From assembly GCF_013393945.1 (NCBI RefSeq), contig NZ_CP040297.1, positions 4,992,001 to 5,056,000 on the forward strand: a stretch of DNA of 64,000 nt. The letters run 5' to 3'. Under the pieces are notes generated by a model that ran no database searches, was not told the origin of the DNA, and worked only from the letters and a program-made list of their open reading frames with translations. This DNA comes from Nostoc sp. TCL26-01. GTDB lineage: Bacteria; Cyanobacteriota; Cyanobacteriia; Cyanobacteriales; Nostocaceae. The position numbers were made by a program, and so were the translations under genes. Below are positions 1 to 7,846 of this stretch, piece after piece; within the stretch, counting starts at the first letter, position 1; every line of letters begins with the position of its first letter.

Positions 1-224
1 CCAACAAATAACTCAAATCCGGGAATACAGAAAGTATTCTGAACATCTATCAGTAATAGGCAAATACGAGTTTGATCTAAGATTGCAGGTTGAATATTGT
101 GTTTTTTTTGCCATGCTGTTGCTGCTGCTGCTCTTTCTTGATAGGGTACACGCCAGACTTCGCTAACTTTTTCTGAGTGAAAGTGAGGAGGAGTGGGTAA
201 TTGAGTTGTGATGAGATTATTCAT
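1..224 (-). CDS. Isochorismatase/cysteine hydrolase family protein, N-terminal part (cut by window edge)
   Basis: Reading the minus strand from an ATG at 224 gives an open frame that runs off the left edge (about 74 residues). Near its end it contains LLLIDVQNTFCIPGFELFV, which matches the first beta strand and the catalytic-Asp region (IDVQNxF) of the isochorismatase/nicotinamidase-like hydrolase fold. The first 45 residues are polar and Ala-rich and resemble the N-terminal extension of cyanobacterial members. It diverges from the epimerase gene that starts at 292, so the 67 bp between them should hold both promoters. The substrate cannot be told. The family call rests on one motif because the catalytic Lys and Cys lie outside the window. 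Confidence 0.7.
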   Translation of the reverse strand, partial: MNNLITTQLPTPPHFHSEKVSEVWRVPYQERAAAATAWQKKHNIQPAILDQTRICLLLIDVQNTFCIPGFELFV

Positions 225-291
225 ATAGCACTCTGATTTGCTTCCGGAAATTACTTATAATTAACGCTGTTGGTTTGGAACAGGAGAGGAT

Positions 292-1476
292 ATGATGAGG
301 CAAGATTGGCAACAGCTAGCAGAACTGTACAAAAATACTCTCCTTGATCATGTATTGCCCTTTTGGGAAAATCACTCCCTCGACTGGGAACAAGGCGGTT
401 ACTTTACTTGCCTCGATCGCCAGGGTAAAGTGTATGATACAGACAAATTTATCTGGTTGCAAAATCGCCAAGTTTGGACTTTTTCTATGATATGCAACCA
501 GTTAGAAAAACGGGAAAACTGGTTGAACATTGCCAAAAATGGGGCTAAATTTTTAGCTCAACACGGCCGAGATGCAGAGGGTAATTGGTATTTTGCTCTC
601 ACTCGCACAGGGGAACCATTAGTTCAACCCTACAATATTTTTTCTGATTGCTTTGCAGCAATGGCATTTAGTCAATATGCCCTAGCCTCTGGTGCAGAAT
701 GGGCCAAAGATGTCGCTATGCAAGCATATAACAACGTTCTCCGCCGCCAAGCAAATCCCAAGGGAAAATATACTAAAGCTTACCCCGGCACACGTCCCAT
801 GAAATCTTTATCTGTGCCGATGATTTTAGCCAATCTCACTTTAGAAATGGAGTGGTTGTTATCTCCGGAAACGTTGGAAAAAGTCTTAGCTGCAACTGTT
901 CAAGAAGTGATGGGTGATTTTCTGGACACAGAACGGGGGTTGATGTACGAAAATGTTGCTCCTGATGGTTCCCATATTGATTGTTTTGAAGGACGACTAA
1001 TTAATCCTGGTCATGGGATCGAGGCGATGTGGTTTATTATGGATATTGCCCAACGGCAAAACGACAGCAAAACTATCAACCAAGCTGTTGATGTAGTGTT
1101 GAATATTCTCAATTTTGCTTGGGATAGTGAATACGGCGGCTTGTACTATTTTATGGATGCTAATGGTCATCCACCACAGCAACTAGAATGGGATCAAAAA
1201 TTGTGGTGGGTACACCTAGAATCGTTGGTAGCATTGGCAATGGCTTATCGCTTAACAGGACGTACAGACTGTTGGGAATGGTATGAAAAAATGCACGATT
1301 ATACTTGGGCGCACTTTGCCGACTCAGAATATGGCGAATGGTTTGGCTACCTAAATCGCCGTGGTGAAGTATTATTAAATCTGAAAGGTGGCAAATGGAA
1401 GGGATGTTTTCATGTACCCCGTGCTTTATATTTGTGCTGGCAACAGTTTGCTGCTTTGAGTTCACAGTCAAGTTAA
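292..1476 (+). CDS. N-acylglucosamine 2-epimerase (AGE, renin-binding protein family)
   Basis: This 394-residue protein covers the whole (alpha/alpha)6-barrel AGE family. It should interconvert N-acetylglucosamine and N-acetylmannosamine in the cytosol. From memory it is close to the characterised enzyme of Anabaena sp. CH1 (about 388 residues). Visible landmarks are LQNRQVWTF near residues 56-64 (active-site Arg), INPGHGIEAMW near 240 (catalytic His), KLWWVHLES near 300-310 (Glu) and KGCFHVPRALY near 375 (second His). These are the equivalents of the Arg, His, Glu and His reported for the CH1 enzyme. An AGGAG at 282-286 precedes two adjacent ATGs (292 and 295), and either could be used. No sialic-acid genes are nearby. 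Confidence 0.93.
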   Translation: MMRQDWQQLAELYKNTLLDHVLPFWENHSLDWEQGGYFTCLDRQGKVYDTDKFIWLQNRQVWTFSMICNQLEKRENWLNIAKNGAKFLAQHGRDAEGNWYFALTRTGEPLVQPYNIFSDCFAAMAFSQYALASGAEWAKDVAMQAYNNVLRRQANPKGKYTKAYPGTRPMKSLSVPMILANLTLEMEWLLSPETLEKVLAATVQEVMGDFLDTERGLMYENVAPDGSHIDCFEGRLINPGHGIEAMWFIMDIAQRQNDSKTINQAVDVVLNILNFAWDSEYGGLYYFMDANGHPPQQLEWDQKLWWVHLESLVALAMAYRLTGRTDCWEWYEKMHDYTWAHFADSEYGEWFGYLNRRGEVLLNLKGGKWKGCFHVPRALYLCWQQFAALSSQSS

Positions 1477-1519
1477 TTTTAAATTAGGCTAAGACTAGAG
1501 ATTTTTGGTAATTGGTCTT

Positions 1520-2119
1520 ATGAGTGTTGTCACACCAAAGCGATTCACTATAGATGAATATCATCAATTGATAGAACTGGGATTTTTAAAAGAAGGCGAT
1601 CGCATAGAATTAATCAGAGGAGAATTAATCCAAATGGTAGCTAAGGGAACGCCTCATACAGTCTGCGGTTCTATTCTCTGTCGTCAATTAGATCGACTTT
1701 TGGGTGACACAGTTGTGATTCGTAGACAAGACCCAATTACTTTACCCAATCAGAGTGAACCAGAACCAGATGTAGTTATTGCACGCGGGAGAGATGAAGA
1801 TTATCTCGCTCATCATCCCTACCCCCAAGATATTTTACTAGTGATAGAAATTTCCGATTCTACATTAACCTATGACCAAACCAAGAAGTTAGAAATATAT
1901 GCAGAAGCAGAAATTTTAAATTATTGGATTGTAGATTTAAATGCTCTTCAACTTGAGCGTTATAGTCAGCCTTATCAAGATACTCATGGTAAATTTAATT
2001 ATCTGAGTAAACAAATTTCTTTACCAAATCAGTCCGTAGCTATTCCTGGGTTTGAAGATATTTCATTAGAATTGAGTCGAGTTTTTCTCTCAAGCGCAAC
2101 TGACAAGGATAAACTCTGA
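1520..2119 (+). CDS. Uma2 family (DUF820) putative endonuclease
   Basis: The roughly 199-residue protein has the signature of the Uma2/DUF820 family, a PD-(D/E)XK nuclease fold greatly expanded in cyanobacteria. It opens with TPKRFTIDEYHQLIELG, then PEPDVVIARG (fold Asp), DILLVIEISDSTL and a following Lys. The end shows the usual EILNYWIVDL strand. A longer frame begins at a TTG (1505), but the ATG at 1520 fits the family start better. No ribosome-binding site is obvious. The biological role of these proteins is unknown, and nuclease activity is inferred from the fold. It is probably monocistronic. Confidence 0.88.
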   Translation: MSVVTPKRFTIDEYHQLIELGFLKEGDRIELIRGELIQMVAKGTPHTVCGSILCRQLDRLLGDTVVIRRQDPITLPNQSEPEPDVVIARGRDEDYLAHHPYPQDILLVIEISDSTLTYDQTKKLEIYAEAEILNYWIVDLNALQLERYSQPYQDTHGKFNYLSKQISLPNQSVAIPGFEDISLELSRVFLSSATDKDKL

Positions 2120-2213
2120 TGAATGGAGTCAATAGCCAATCCTTTTCCCTACAAGACGCTACGCAAACCAGGAATTCAAAACCAATGACTAATGACCAAT
2201 GACTAATGCTAAT

Positions 2214-2339
2214 CCCGAATTTCTCACGAAATTTATCAAACCGAAGTCCAGAGGCTGTATGGGCGGGTTAACGAGATATTCGTGAATGATTGAAGCATAT
2301 TTGTGAACCCGCCCCTACCATTTTGTGAGAAATGCAGGT
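2214..2339. repeat. MITE-like dispersed repeat, family A, copy 1
   Basis: A roughly 126-bp unit has terminal inverted repeats around TTTCTCAC / GTGAGAAA and an inner inverted pair related to GGGGCGGGTT / AACCCGCCCC. A near-identical copy lies at 28048-28173 and a diverged one at 13061-13196. No coding capacity is visible. Confidence 0.8.
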
Positions 2340-2376
2340 AATCTGGGTTTGCATCAATTGAGTTAAGCAATAATAG

Positions 2377-3009
2377 ATGGCAATTAATAATTTATTTCAA
2401 GCAGGTGGCGTGGTGATGTGGCCTCTGCTGGCATTTTCGTTACTAGCAGTTGGGTTGATTATTGAACGTGTGAGTTTTTGGGTGAGAATTAGTGGTAAGC
2501 AAAACCGTGTAGTGAAAGAAGTACTAAAACTTTATCGTCTGGATAATGTAGTTGGTGCATTGGAAACATTGCAGCAACATACAGATTTACCCATCGCGCG
2601 GATTTTTCTGGCTGCTTTAGAATTAGAGGAACCAACACCAGAGGAATTTCGTTTGGCTTTGGAAAGTGAAGCCCAAGCGGAAATACCTATACTCAAACGC
2701 TTTCAAAGTATTTTTGACACTATCATTGGACTTGCACCTTTACTCGGCTTGCTGGGTACTGTTTTGGGATTAATTACTTCCTTTGCTGCTTTGGATATTG
2801 GTGATGTCGGTGGCACAAAAACCGCAGGTGTCACATCGGGAATTAGTGAAGCTTTGGTGTCTACAGCATCAGGATTAGTTGTGGCAATATTTACCCTGTT
2901 TTTTGCTAACAGCTTTCGTGGACTTTATCAACGCCAGATTGCTTGGATTCAAGAGTATGGAGGACAGTTAGAATTACTCTATCGTCGTCGCTATGAAAGA
3001 AGAAGTTAG
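2377..3009 (+). CDS. MotA/TolQ/ExbB family proton channel protein
   Basis: The 210-residue protein has one hydrophobic segment near the N-terminus (residues 12-30) and two more near 115-140 and 155-180. The latter pair includes the family signature TIIGLAPLLGLLGTVLGLI followed by VSTASGLVVAIFTLFF. These form the proton-conducting subunit that partners with ExbD/TolR/MotB in energy-coupling complexes. No ExbD, TonB or TolR gene lies next to it, and the following 350 bp is repeats. The partner must therefore be encoded elsewhere. ExbB, TolQ or another sub-type cannot be separated from sequence alone. Confidence 0.9.
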   Translation: MAINNLFQAGGVVMWPLLAFSLLAVGLIIERVSFWVRISGKQNRVVKEVLKLYRLDNVVGALETLQQHTDLPIARIFLAALELEEPTPEEFRLALESEAQAEIPILKRFQSIFDTIIGLAPLLGLLGTVLGLITSFAALDIGDVGGTKTAGVTSGISEALVSTASGLVVAIFTLFFANSFRGLYQRQIAWIQEYGGQLELLYRRRYERRS

Positions 3010-3021
3010 CTAGAAGAGAGA

Positions 3022-3121
3022 CGGGTGACAGGTGATAGGTGACAGGTGACAGGTGATAGGTGACAGGTGATAGGTGACGGGTTATAGGTGACAGGTGATA
3101 GGTGACAGGTGACAGGTGACA
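3022..3121. repeat. STRR: tandem array of GGTGACAGGTGATA-like units
   Basis: About 100 bp of imperfect 7-bp periodic repeats (GGTGACA/GGTGATA) sit directly downstream of the ExbB-like gene. This is the short tandemly repeated repetitive DNA typical of heterocystous cyanobacteria. Confidence 0.85.
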
Positions 3122-3169
3122 GGATTAAAAGTTTTTTTATTGTAAATAATTGCTTGAGGATTTCACAGT

Positions 3170-3323
3170 CTTAGGACTTACGTAGTGTCACTAAAGTTTC
3201 TGGCTTTTTTGCCAATAGTCAATACTCAACAGTTCAAAAAACTTAATTTTGACTATGGACTATGGACTATGGACTATTGACCACCCTCAGAAGGGTTTAT
3301 TGGTTGAGTGCGTAAGTCCTAAG
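3170..3323. repeat. MITE-like element, family B, with 13-bp terminal inverted repeats
   Basis: CTTAGGACTTACG at 3170-3182 is the exact inverse of CGTAAGTCCTAAG at 3311-3323, bounding about 154 bp. The interior holds an STRR (GACTATG units near 3250-3275) and no open frame. The right end (CCACCCTCAGAAGGGTTTA and onward) recurs alone at 6985-7029. The gap 3010-3367 between genes is fully explained by this element and the STRR before it. Confidence 0.75.
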
Positions 3324-3367
3324 TCTATTACTATTTAAAATAGGCAATTTTTTTCAGAGGATAATTC

Positions 3368-3574
3368 ATGACTATTTGGGTAAATGAACAAATTGATCCA
3401 TCAGGAATGATTCATGCCTGTATTGCTTGTTGTGATGAGTCGCAAGCTAAGGACTGTCATGAGTCGTTCCAGAACAATTTAACCGACTTCCAAAAATCAG
3501 CTGGTTGGGTGGCAAGTTTGCGGACAGTTGCATCTTGGGATGAAGTACCAGTTAATGCTTTAAAACTTGATTAA
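3368..3574 (+). CDS. Small conserved-type hypothetical protein (68 aa)
   Basis: A 68-residue acidic protein with three Cys in the first third (ACIACCDESQ) and another at DCHES. There is no membrane segment or signal peptide. The ATG is preceded by CAGAGGATAATTC, a plausible weak ribosome-binding site (AGAGG). I do not recognise a family. It stands alone between a MITE-like element and a 270-bp AT-rich gap. Coding-like composition and the ribosome site argue that it is real. Confidence 0.6.
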   Translation: MTIWVNEQIDPSGMIHACIACCDESQAKDCHESFQNNLTDFQKSAGWVASLRTVASWDEVPVNALKLD

Positions 3575-3845
3575 CTAGAATAATTTGGCTGAATTTTTGA
3601 GATGATTTGCTTAGACAGGGAGAGAGAAGTGGGTAAGAAGTTTTACATATGGTGATTATTTATCTGCAAGATTAGTATCAGACGAGGTTAATAAATTATA
3701 AAAATCAGATTAAAACTTCACAATTAAGAGGTAACTCTTTGATCAAAAACTAACTTTGACTAAAAATTTGATAAGTTTTTGGAAGTGTTAAGAGTTATCA
3801 TCGATTTTAAAGAGTAAATTAAAAAGTTGCGAAAACCGAATCGAT

Positions 3846-4403
3846 GTGGTGAATTATCCCAGAGTTTATACTGCGGAGCATACTTGTCCCATTAATTTGG
3901 TTGGCAAACAGGGACAAGCGGTGCAAATTTCTATTCACTCTCCCAGTCAGTATATCTGTGCCAACCGCGAACGGATATTACCAGATTGGCAACAGCAAAC
4001 TCTATTTTGGGTTGTGATTGTTTTACAAAAGTCCCGATATCCTTTAGTGACAAGTACACCCGAAATAGAAATAGAAAAGGAACTTTTGCGGGAGAGGTTT
4101 ATGCGATTTGGTTTTGACCTTGCTTTTAATTTACGCGATCGCAATTATTTAGCAGACCTCATAGATCCTCGTACTGGCTACCCTCTACTTTCTCGTCCTG
4201 GGGCAATCCCCCACAATGATACAGCAGTTGTCAAGGCTTTACTTCACTACCCTGTTTTAAAAAACAAATGTTGTGTCCTCGTACATCCCACTTGGGGTAC
4301 GTTTGTTTATCCCAGTATTTTTATCTCCGCCGCACCACCAATGATTGTGGAATGGGCGACTAAAAGCGTAGCATCTAGTCACGGGTGGCAAGAGGTTAGT
4401 TAA
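3846..4403 (+). CDS. CblD/MMADHC-like protein (methylmalonic aciduria and homocystinuria type D homologue)
   Basis: The 185-residue protein resembles the C-terminal domain of human MMADHC (CblD), the factor that directs processed cobalamin to its target enzymes. Shared landmarks as I recall them are EIEIEKELLRERF (human VEIEREVLLEKF), NYLADLIDPRTGYPL (human WADFIDPSSG), CCVLVHPTWGTFV (human CCKVIRHSLWGTHV) and SIFISAAPP. The start is uncertain: GTG at 3846 or the next GTG at 3849. It converges on the K+ channel gene with 3 bp between stops. The role in a B12-using cyanobacterium is not established. The family match is good and the function is inferred. Confidence 0.75.
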   Translation: MVNYPRVYTAEHTCPINLVGKQGQAVQISIHSPSQYICANRERILPDWQQQTLFWVVIVLQKSRYPLVTSTPEIEIEKELLRERFMRFGFDLAFNLRDRNYLADLIDPRTGYPLLSRPGAIPHNDTAVVKALLHYPVLKNKCCVLVHPTWGTFVYPSIFISAAPPMIVEWATKSVASSHGWQEVS

Positions 4404-4406
4404 GCT

Positions 4407-5471
4407 TCAACTATTCTTAGGCTGTCGCAAATACTGAGAATTGATGGGGCCGAGAACTTGATTGAGGCTTCTAAGTTGTTCGGCGGTTCCCATGCAAATT
4501 AGGGTGTCTCCTGGCATTAAGACGGTATCGCCGGTGGGGCCACCGATGAGTGTACCATCAAGACGACGAATAGCCAGGACTAATGCTCCTGTTTGCGATC
4601 GCAATTTAGCTTTTTGCAAGGTTTGACCGACGAAGGGACAAAAGGCTGGGTCAAGTAAAAATTCTTCCATGTATAATTGACGGTCTGCACCTGTAAGAAT
4701 CCCATCTACAAAGTCTAATACTTGTGGTCTGAGGGCTGCCGCAGCCATGCGCTTACCACCTGTAATATACGGTGAAATTACTGCATCTGCACCGCCACGT
4801 TGTAATTTTTGTAGCGCTTCTTCCGTGCTGGCTCTGGCGATCGCTCTAATTCTTGGATTCAAGGTTTTCGCTGACAATACAGTGTATAAATTTTCAGCAT
4901 CAGAAGGTAGAGCAGCAACTAAACACATTGCCCGGTCAATACCCACTTTCAACAAGGTATCATCTAAAGTAGCATCACCTTGATAGACTATATAACCTTC
5001 GGTTTGCGCTCTTTCTACGGATTCCAACTCAGAATCAATCACGACAAACTGTACACCTTCCGCGCGAAATTCCTTCGCAATTTGCCGACCAGTGCGACTA
5101 AATCCACAGATAATGTAATGTTCTGATAGAGATTCCATTAATCGCCTTTGTTGTCTTAGTCGAATACCTTGTTGAAAGTAGCCCTGAATAACTGCTTCCG
5201 TAAACCTGTTGACAATGTAACCAATATTCACCACACCCAATAAAATCAGGGCAATGGTAAACAACCTGCCTCGGCTACCCAGGGGGTGTGTTTCACCGTA
5301 TCCCACAGTAGCTAAGGTGATGACCGTCATGTAAGCAGCATCTTCCCATGACCAGCCCTCGACTAGCTTATACCACAAAGTCCCAATGAGAAAAACACCA
5401 CCGAGAGCGATCGTCCCGGCCATTAATTCTTGTTGAATGCGTTTGTATTTTTGCTCAAAGGTTGAATACAA
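4407..5471 (-). CDS. Potassium channel protein with TrkA-N/TrkA-C (RCK) domains
   Basis: The 354-residue protein begins with two membrane helices (about 15-35 and 70-95) flanking a pore loop with the K+ filter TLATVGYGE (about 52-60). Next come a Rossmann RCK domain with HYIICGFSRTGRQIA and VVIDSE (about 115-240) and a TrkA-C domain ending with GDTVLMPGDTLICMGT (about 265-340). This is the MthK-like 2TM channel layout, acting in the cytoplasmic or thylakoid membrane. It is transcribed toward the CblD-like gene and diverges from argD, whose start lies 140 bp away. Confidence 0.93.
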   Translation of the reverse strand: MYSTFEQKYKRIQQELMAGTIALGGVFLIGTLWYKLVEGWSWEDAAYMTVITLATVGYGETHPLGSRGRLFTIALILLGVVNIGYIVNRFTEAVIQGYFQQGIRLRQQRRLMESLSEHYIICGFSRTGRQIAKEFRAEGVQFVVIDSELESVERAQTEGYIVYQGDATLDDTLLKVGIDRAMCLVAALPSDAENLYTVLSAKTLNPRIRAIARASTEEALQKLQRGGADAVISPYITGGKRMAAAALRPQVLDFVDGILTGADRQLYMEEFLLDPAFCPFVGQTLQKAKLRSQTGALVLAIRRLDGTLIGGPTGDTVLMPGDTLICMGTAEQLRSLNQVLGPINSQYLRQPKNS

Positions 5472-5598
5472 AGTTATTTTTCACCATCGTCACAGGTTTG
5501 AAGATATATAATGTTAAGCTCAAGATAATGTAAAAGACACACTAAATTTTTAAGAATCTCTAGGAAACTAGTAAGTAAGTATACGATTAAGCATCCGC

Positions 5599-5604
5599 AG
5601 GAGG
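5599..5604 (+). promoter_or_regulatory. Strong Shine-Dalgarno site deciding the argD GTG start
   Basis: AGGAGG lies 7 nt before the GTG at 5612. It is the best ribosome-binding site seen in the window and supports the GTG start over later ATGs. Confidence 0.8.
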
Positions 5605-5611
5605 AGCGTTA

Positions 5612-6889
5612 GTGAGCCTACAAACTCTGCTAGAGCAAGCCACGAACCCCCCATCAGGTTCTGTTGCATCTAGTCCCTTTAGCGCAGATAGCTTTGACGC
5701 ATCTGTCATGTCCACCTATGGCCGATTTCCCCTCGCCCTAGAACGGGGTGCAGGTTGTCGAGTTTGGGATACCCAAGGACGGGAGTACCTAGATTTTGTG
5801 GCGGGGATTGCCACTTGTACTTTAGGACACGCCCACCCAGCGATGGTAGAAGCAGTGACACGCCAGATTCAGAAGCTGCATCATGTCTCTAATTTGTACT
5901 ACATTCCCGAACAAGGTGAACTAGCTAAATGGATTATTCAACACTCCTGTGCTGATCGTGTATTTTTCTGTAACTCTGGTGCAGAGGCAAACGAAGCCGC
6001 AATTAAACTGGCGCGCAAATATGCTCACACAGTTTTGGACATTGAAAAACCAATTATCCTCACAGCTAACGCCAGTTTCCACGGTCGGACTTTAGCAACT
6101 ATCACCGCCACAGCCCAACCAAAGTACCAGAAATATTTTGACCCTCTAGTACCAGGATTTCATTACGTACCATACAACGATATTAGTGCTATAGAAGCAG
6201 CAATTAGTGAGTTAGATGAGGGAGATTACCGCGTTGCTGCCATCTTAATTGAACCATTACAAGGTGAAGGTGGCGTTCGTCCGGGAGATGTAGAATATTT
6301 CCAAAGACTGCGGAAGATTTGTGATGAGACTGGTATTTTGTTGATTTTCGACGAAGTGCAAGTTGGTATGGGACGCAGTGGTAAATTATGGGGTTATGAA
6401 TATCTGGGTGTTGAGCCGGATATCTTCACCAGCGCCAAAGGTTTAGGCGGCGGTATCCCCATTGGGGCAATGATGAGTAAGAAATTCTGTGATGTGTTCC
6501 AACCAGGAGAACACGCTAGCACTTTTGGCGGAAATCCCTTTGCCTGTGGAGTCGCACTGGCAGTTTGTCAGACATTAGAAAAAGAGAATATTTTGCAGAA
6601 TGTGCAAGCTAGAGGTGAACAACTAAGAGCAGGATTGAGAGCGATCGCTGCTAAATATCCCCATCATCTCACTGAAGTGCGCGGTTGGGGTTTAATCAAT
6701 GGTTTGGAATTACAAGCAGATATCCAGTTAACTGCTGCTGATGTCGTCAACGCTGCGATTAAGGAAGGCTTATTACTTGTACCCGCAGGGCCAAAAGTCG
6801 TTCGTTTTGTTCCACCATTGATTGTGACAGAGGCAGAAGTCAGCGCGGCGTTGCAAGCAGTTGAGAAAGCGATCGCCAACATCATATGA
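5612..6889 (+). CDS. argD: Acetylornithine aminotransferase (ArgD), PLP-dependent class III
   Basis: The 425-residue protein catalyses transamination between N-acetyl-glutamate semialdehyde and N-acetylornithine in arginine synthesis. It has the class-III landmarks: YLDFVAGIATCTLGHAHP (about 68-85), FCNSGAEANEAAIKLARK (phosphate-binding, about 117), ASFHGRT (about 155), LIEPLQGEGGVRP, IFDEVQVGMGRSG, and TSAKGLGGGIPIGAM with the PLP Lys. The glycine-rich GGNPFACGVA stretch follows. A strong SD supports the GTG start. An N-terminal extension of about 30 residues precedes the conserved core. A perfect hairpin lies 5 bp after the stop. Confidence 0.95.
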   Translation: MSLQTLLEQATNPPSGSVASSPFSADSFDASVMSTYGRFPLALERGAGCRVWDTQGREYLDFVAGIATCTLGHAHPAMVEAVTRQIQKLHHVSNLYYIPEQGELAKWIIQHSCADRVFFCNSGAEANEAAIKLARKYAHTVLDIEKPIILTANASFHGRTLATITATAQPKYQKYFDPLVPGFHYVPYNDISAIEAAISELDEGDYRVAAILIEPLQGEGGVRPGDVEYFQRLRKICDETGILLIFDEVQVGMGRSGKLWGYEYLGVEPDIFTSAKGLGGGIPIGAMMSKKFCDVFQPGEHASTFGGNPFACGVALAVCQTLEKENILQNVQARGEQLRAGLRAIAAKYPHHLTEVRGWGLINGLELQADIQLTAADVVNAAIKEGLLLVPAGPKVVRFVPPLIVTEAEVSAALQAVEKAIANII

Positions 6890-6894
6890 AAGAA

Positions 6895-6925
6895 TGTAGA
6901 GACGTTGCAGTGCAACGTCTCTACA
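6895..6925. repeat. Perfect 15-bp stem palindrome (GTAGAGACGTTGC family), downstream of argD
   Basis: TGTAGAGACGTTGCA and its exact inverse are separated by one base. The same core recurs at 20725-20750, and a relative (GAGACGTAGC) occurs at 47178-47200. It has no T-run here, so it would be a processing/stabilising hairpin or bidirectional block rather than a classic terminator. Confidence 0.8.
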
Positions 6926-6984
6926 TGGATTTCAGGCAACGCAGAATTAAATTCGGTCGATGTCTATTGACTATTGACTATTAA

Positions 6985-7029
6985 CCACCCTCAAAAGAGT
7001 TTATTGGTTGAGTGCGTAAGTCCTAAGTC
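6985..7029. repeat. Solo right end of MITE-like family B
   Basis: The 45 bp match the right end of the element at 3170-3323 with only a few differences, ending in the same CGTAAGTCCTAAGTC. A matching left inverted repeat was not seen. Confidence 0.7.
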
Positions 7030-7050
7030 ACTAGTCCATAGCTAAGATTT

Positions 7051-7104
7051 CATAACTAATAACTAATGACTAATGACCAATGACTAATGACTAATGACTA
7101 ATGA
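7051..7104. repeat. STRR: ACTAATG / ACCAATG 7-bp units
   Basis: Heptamer repeats of TGACTAA/TGACCAA run up to and into the 3' end of the minus-strand gene ending at 7098. Confidence 0.8.
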
Positions 7105-7472
7105 TTAGATGAATCTTCCTCAGGTAAGATTTGATTGACGTTAATAACCCAGGGTATACCTTGATTTACGGGAGAACTAATACTAATTTTAGCTTGGTTA
7201 GCATAACGTTTTAACTGACTGGCCAAGTAAGGAACAATCATCATGATATTTTGGTAACTCTCGATATCATGACAAACCATCACTAGCATGAGAATACCGC
7301 TATTAACCTTAAAATACCAATGACAACTAGATAACAAAATGCGTATTGAATGCTTACACGCTAAATAAAAACTCTTCTTGGTTGTCTCTTCTAGCTGACT
7401 GAGTAATATTTCACTAATCAGCGTTGTTTTATGTGTGGGCAAATCGTCGGGAGAAAGATATGGTTGTTTCAT
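7098..7472 (-). CDS. Hypothetical protein (124 aa)
   Basis: The frame is open from 7520, but the ATG at 7472 (MKQPYLSPDDLP) is the first good start and is chosen. The protein is soluble-looking, with an alternating alpha/beta pattern (HSIRILLSSCHWYF, SGILMLVMVCHDIE, IMMIVPYLASQLKRYA). The last residues (SSNH) and the TAG stop come from the adjacent STRR array, so the natural C-terminus may have been replaced. I do not recognise a family. The gene stands alone. Confidence 0.55.
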   Translation of the reverse strand: MKQPYLSPDDLPTHKTTLISEILLSQLEETTKKSFYLACKHSIRILLSSCHWYFKVNSGILMLVMVCHDIESYQNIMMIVPYLASQLKRYANQAKISISSPVNQGIPWVINVNQILPEEDSSNH

Positions 7473-7720
7473 AGAAGTTCGCCCTAATTTTCTAGAGTAG
7501 ATGACGGATGTAAACCCCAACTCTTTGGTAATGATGACAGAAGCATCATCATTAATTGGTTAGTTACATCTGGTACAAACATCGTTTAGTGTGACTTCCG
7601 TTCACTCCCTTACAACTGTTTATATAGTTGACTTAGCCTGTTCTCTCATTTTCCTCAGATTTCTTTAGCAATTAATCTACAAAAATCAATATTGTTTAGC
7701 CTTTCGTGACAATGAAGATG

Positions 7721-7846
7721 AGAGTGCTGAGTGCTGAGTGAGAGAGTGAGGGAGTGAGGGAGTGAGGGAGTACTGAGTGGTGAAGAATCGGACTATTGAC
7801 CATTGACCATTGACTATTGACTATTGACCAATGACTAATGACCACT
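7721..7846. repeat. STRR cluster (GAGTGCT, GAGTGAGG and TGACTAT/TGACCAT units)
   Basis: Several heptamer-type arrays follow each other and enter the glsA 3' end at 7835. With the AT-rich 7473-7720 stretch they account for the gap between the hypothetical gene and glsA, in which no other gene is seen. Confidence 0.8.
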
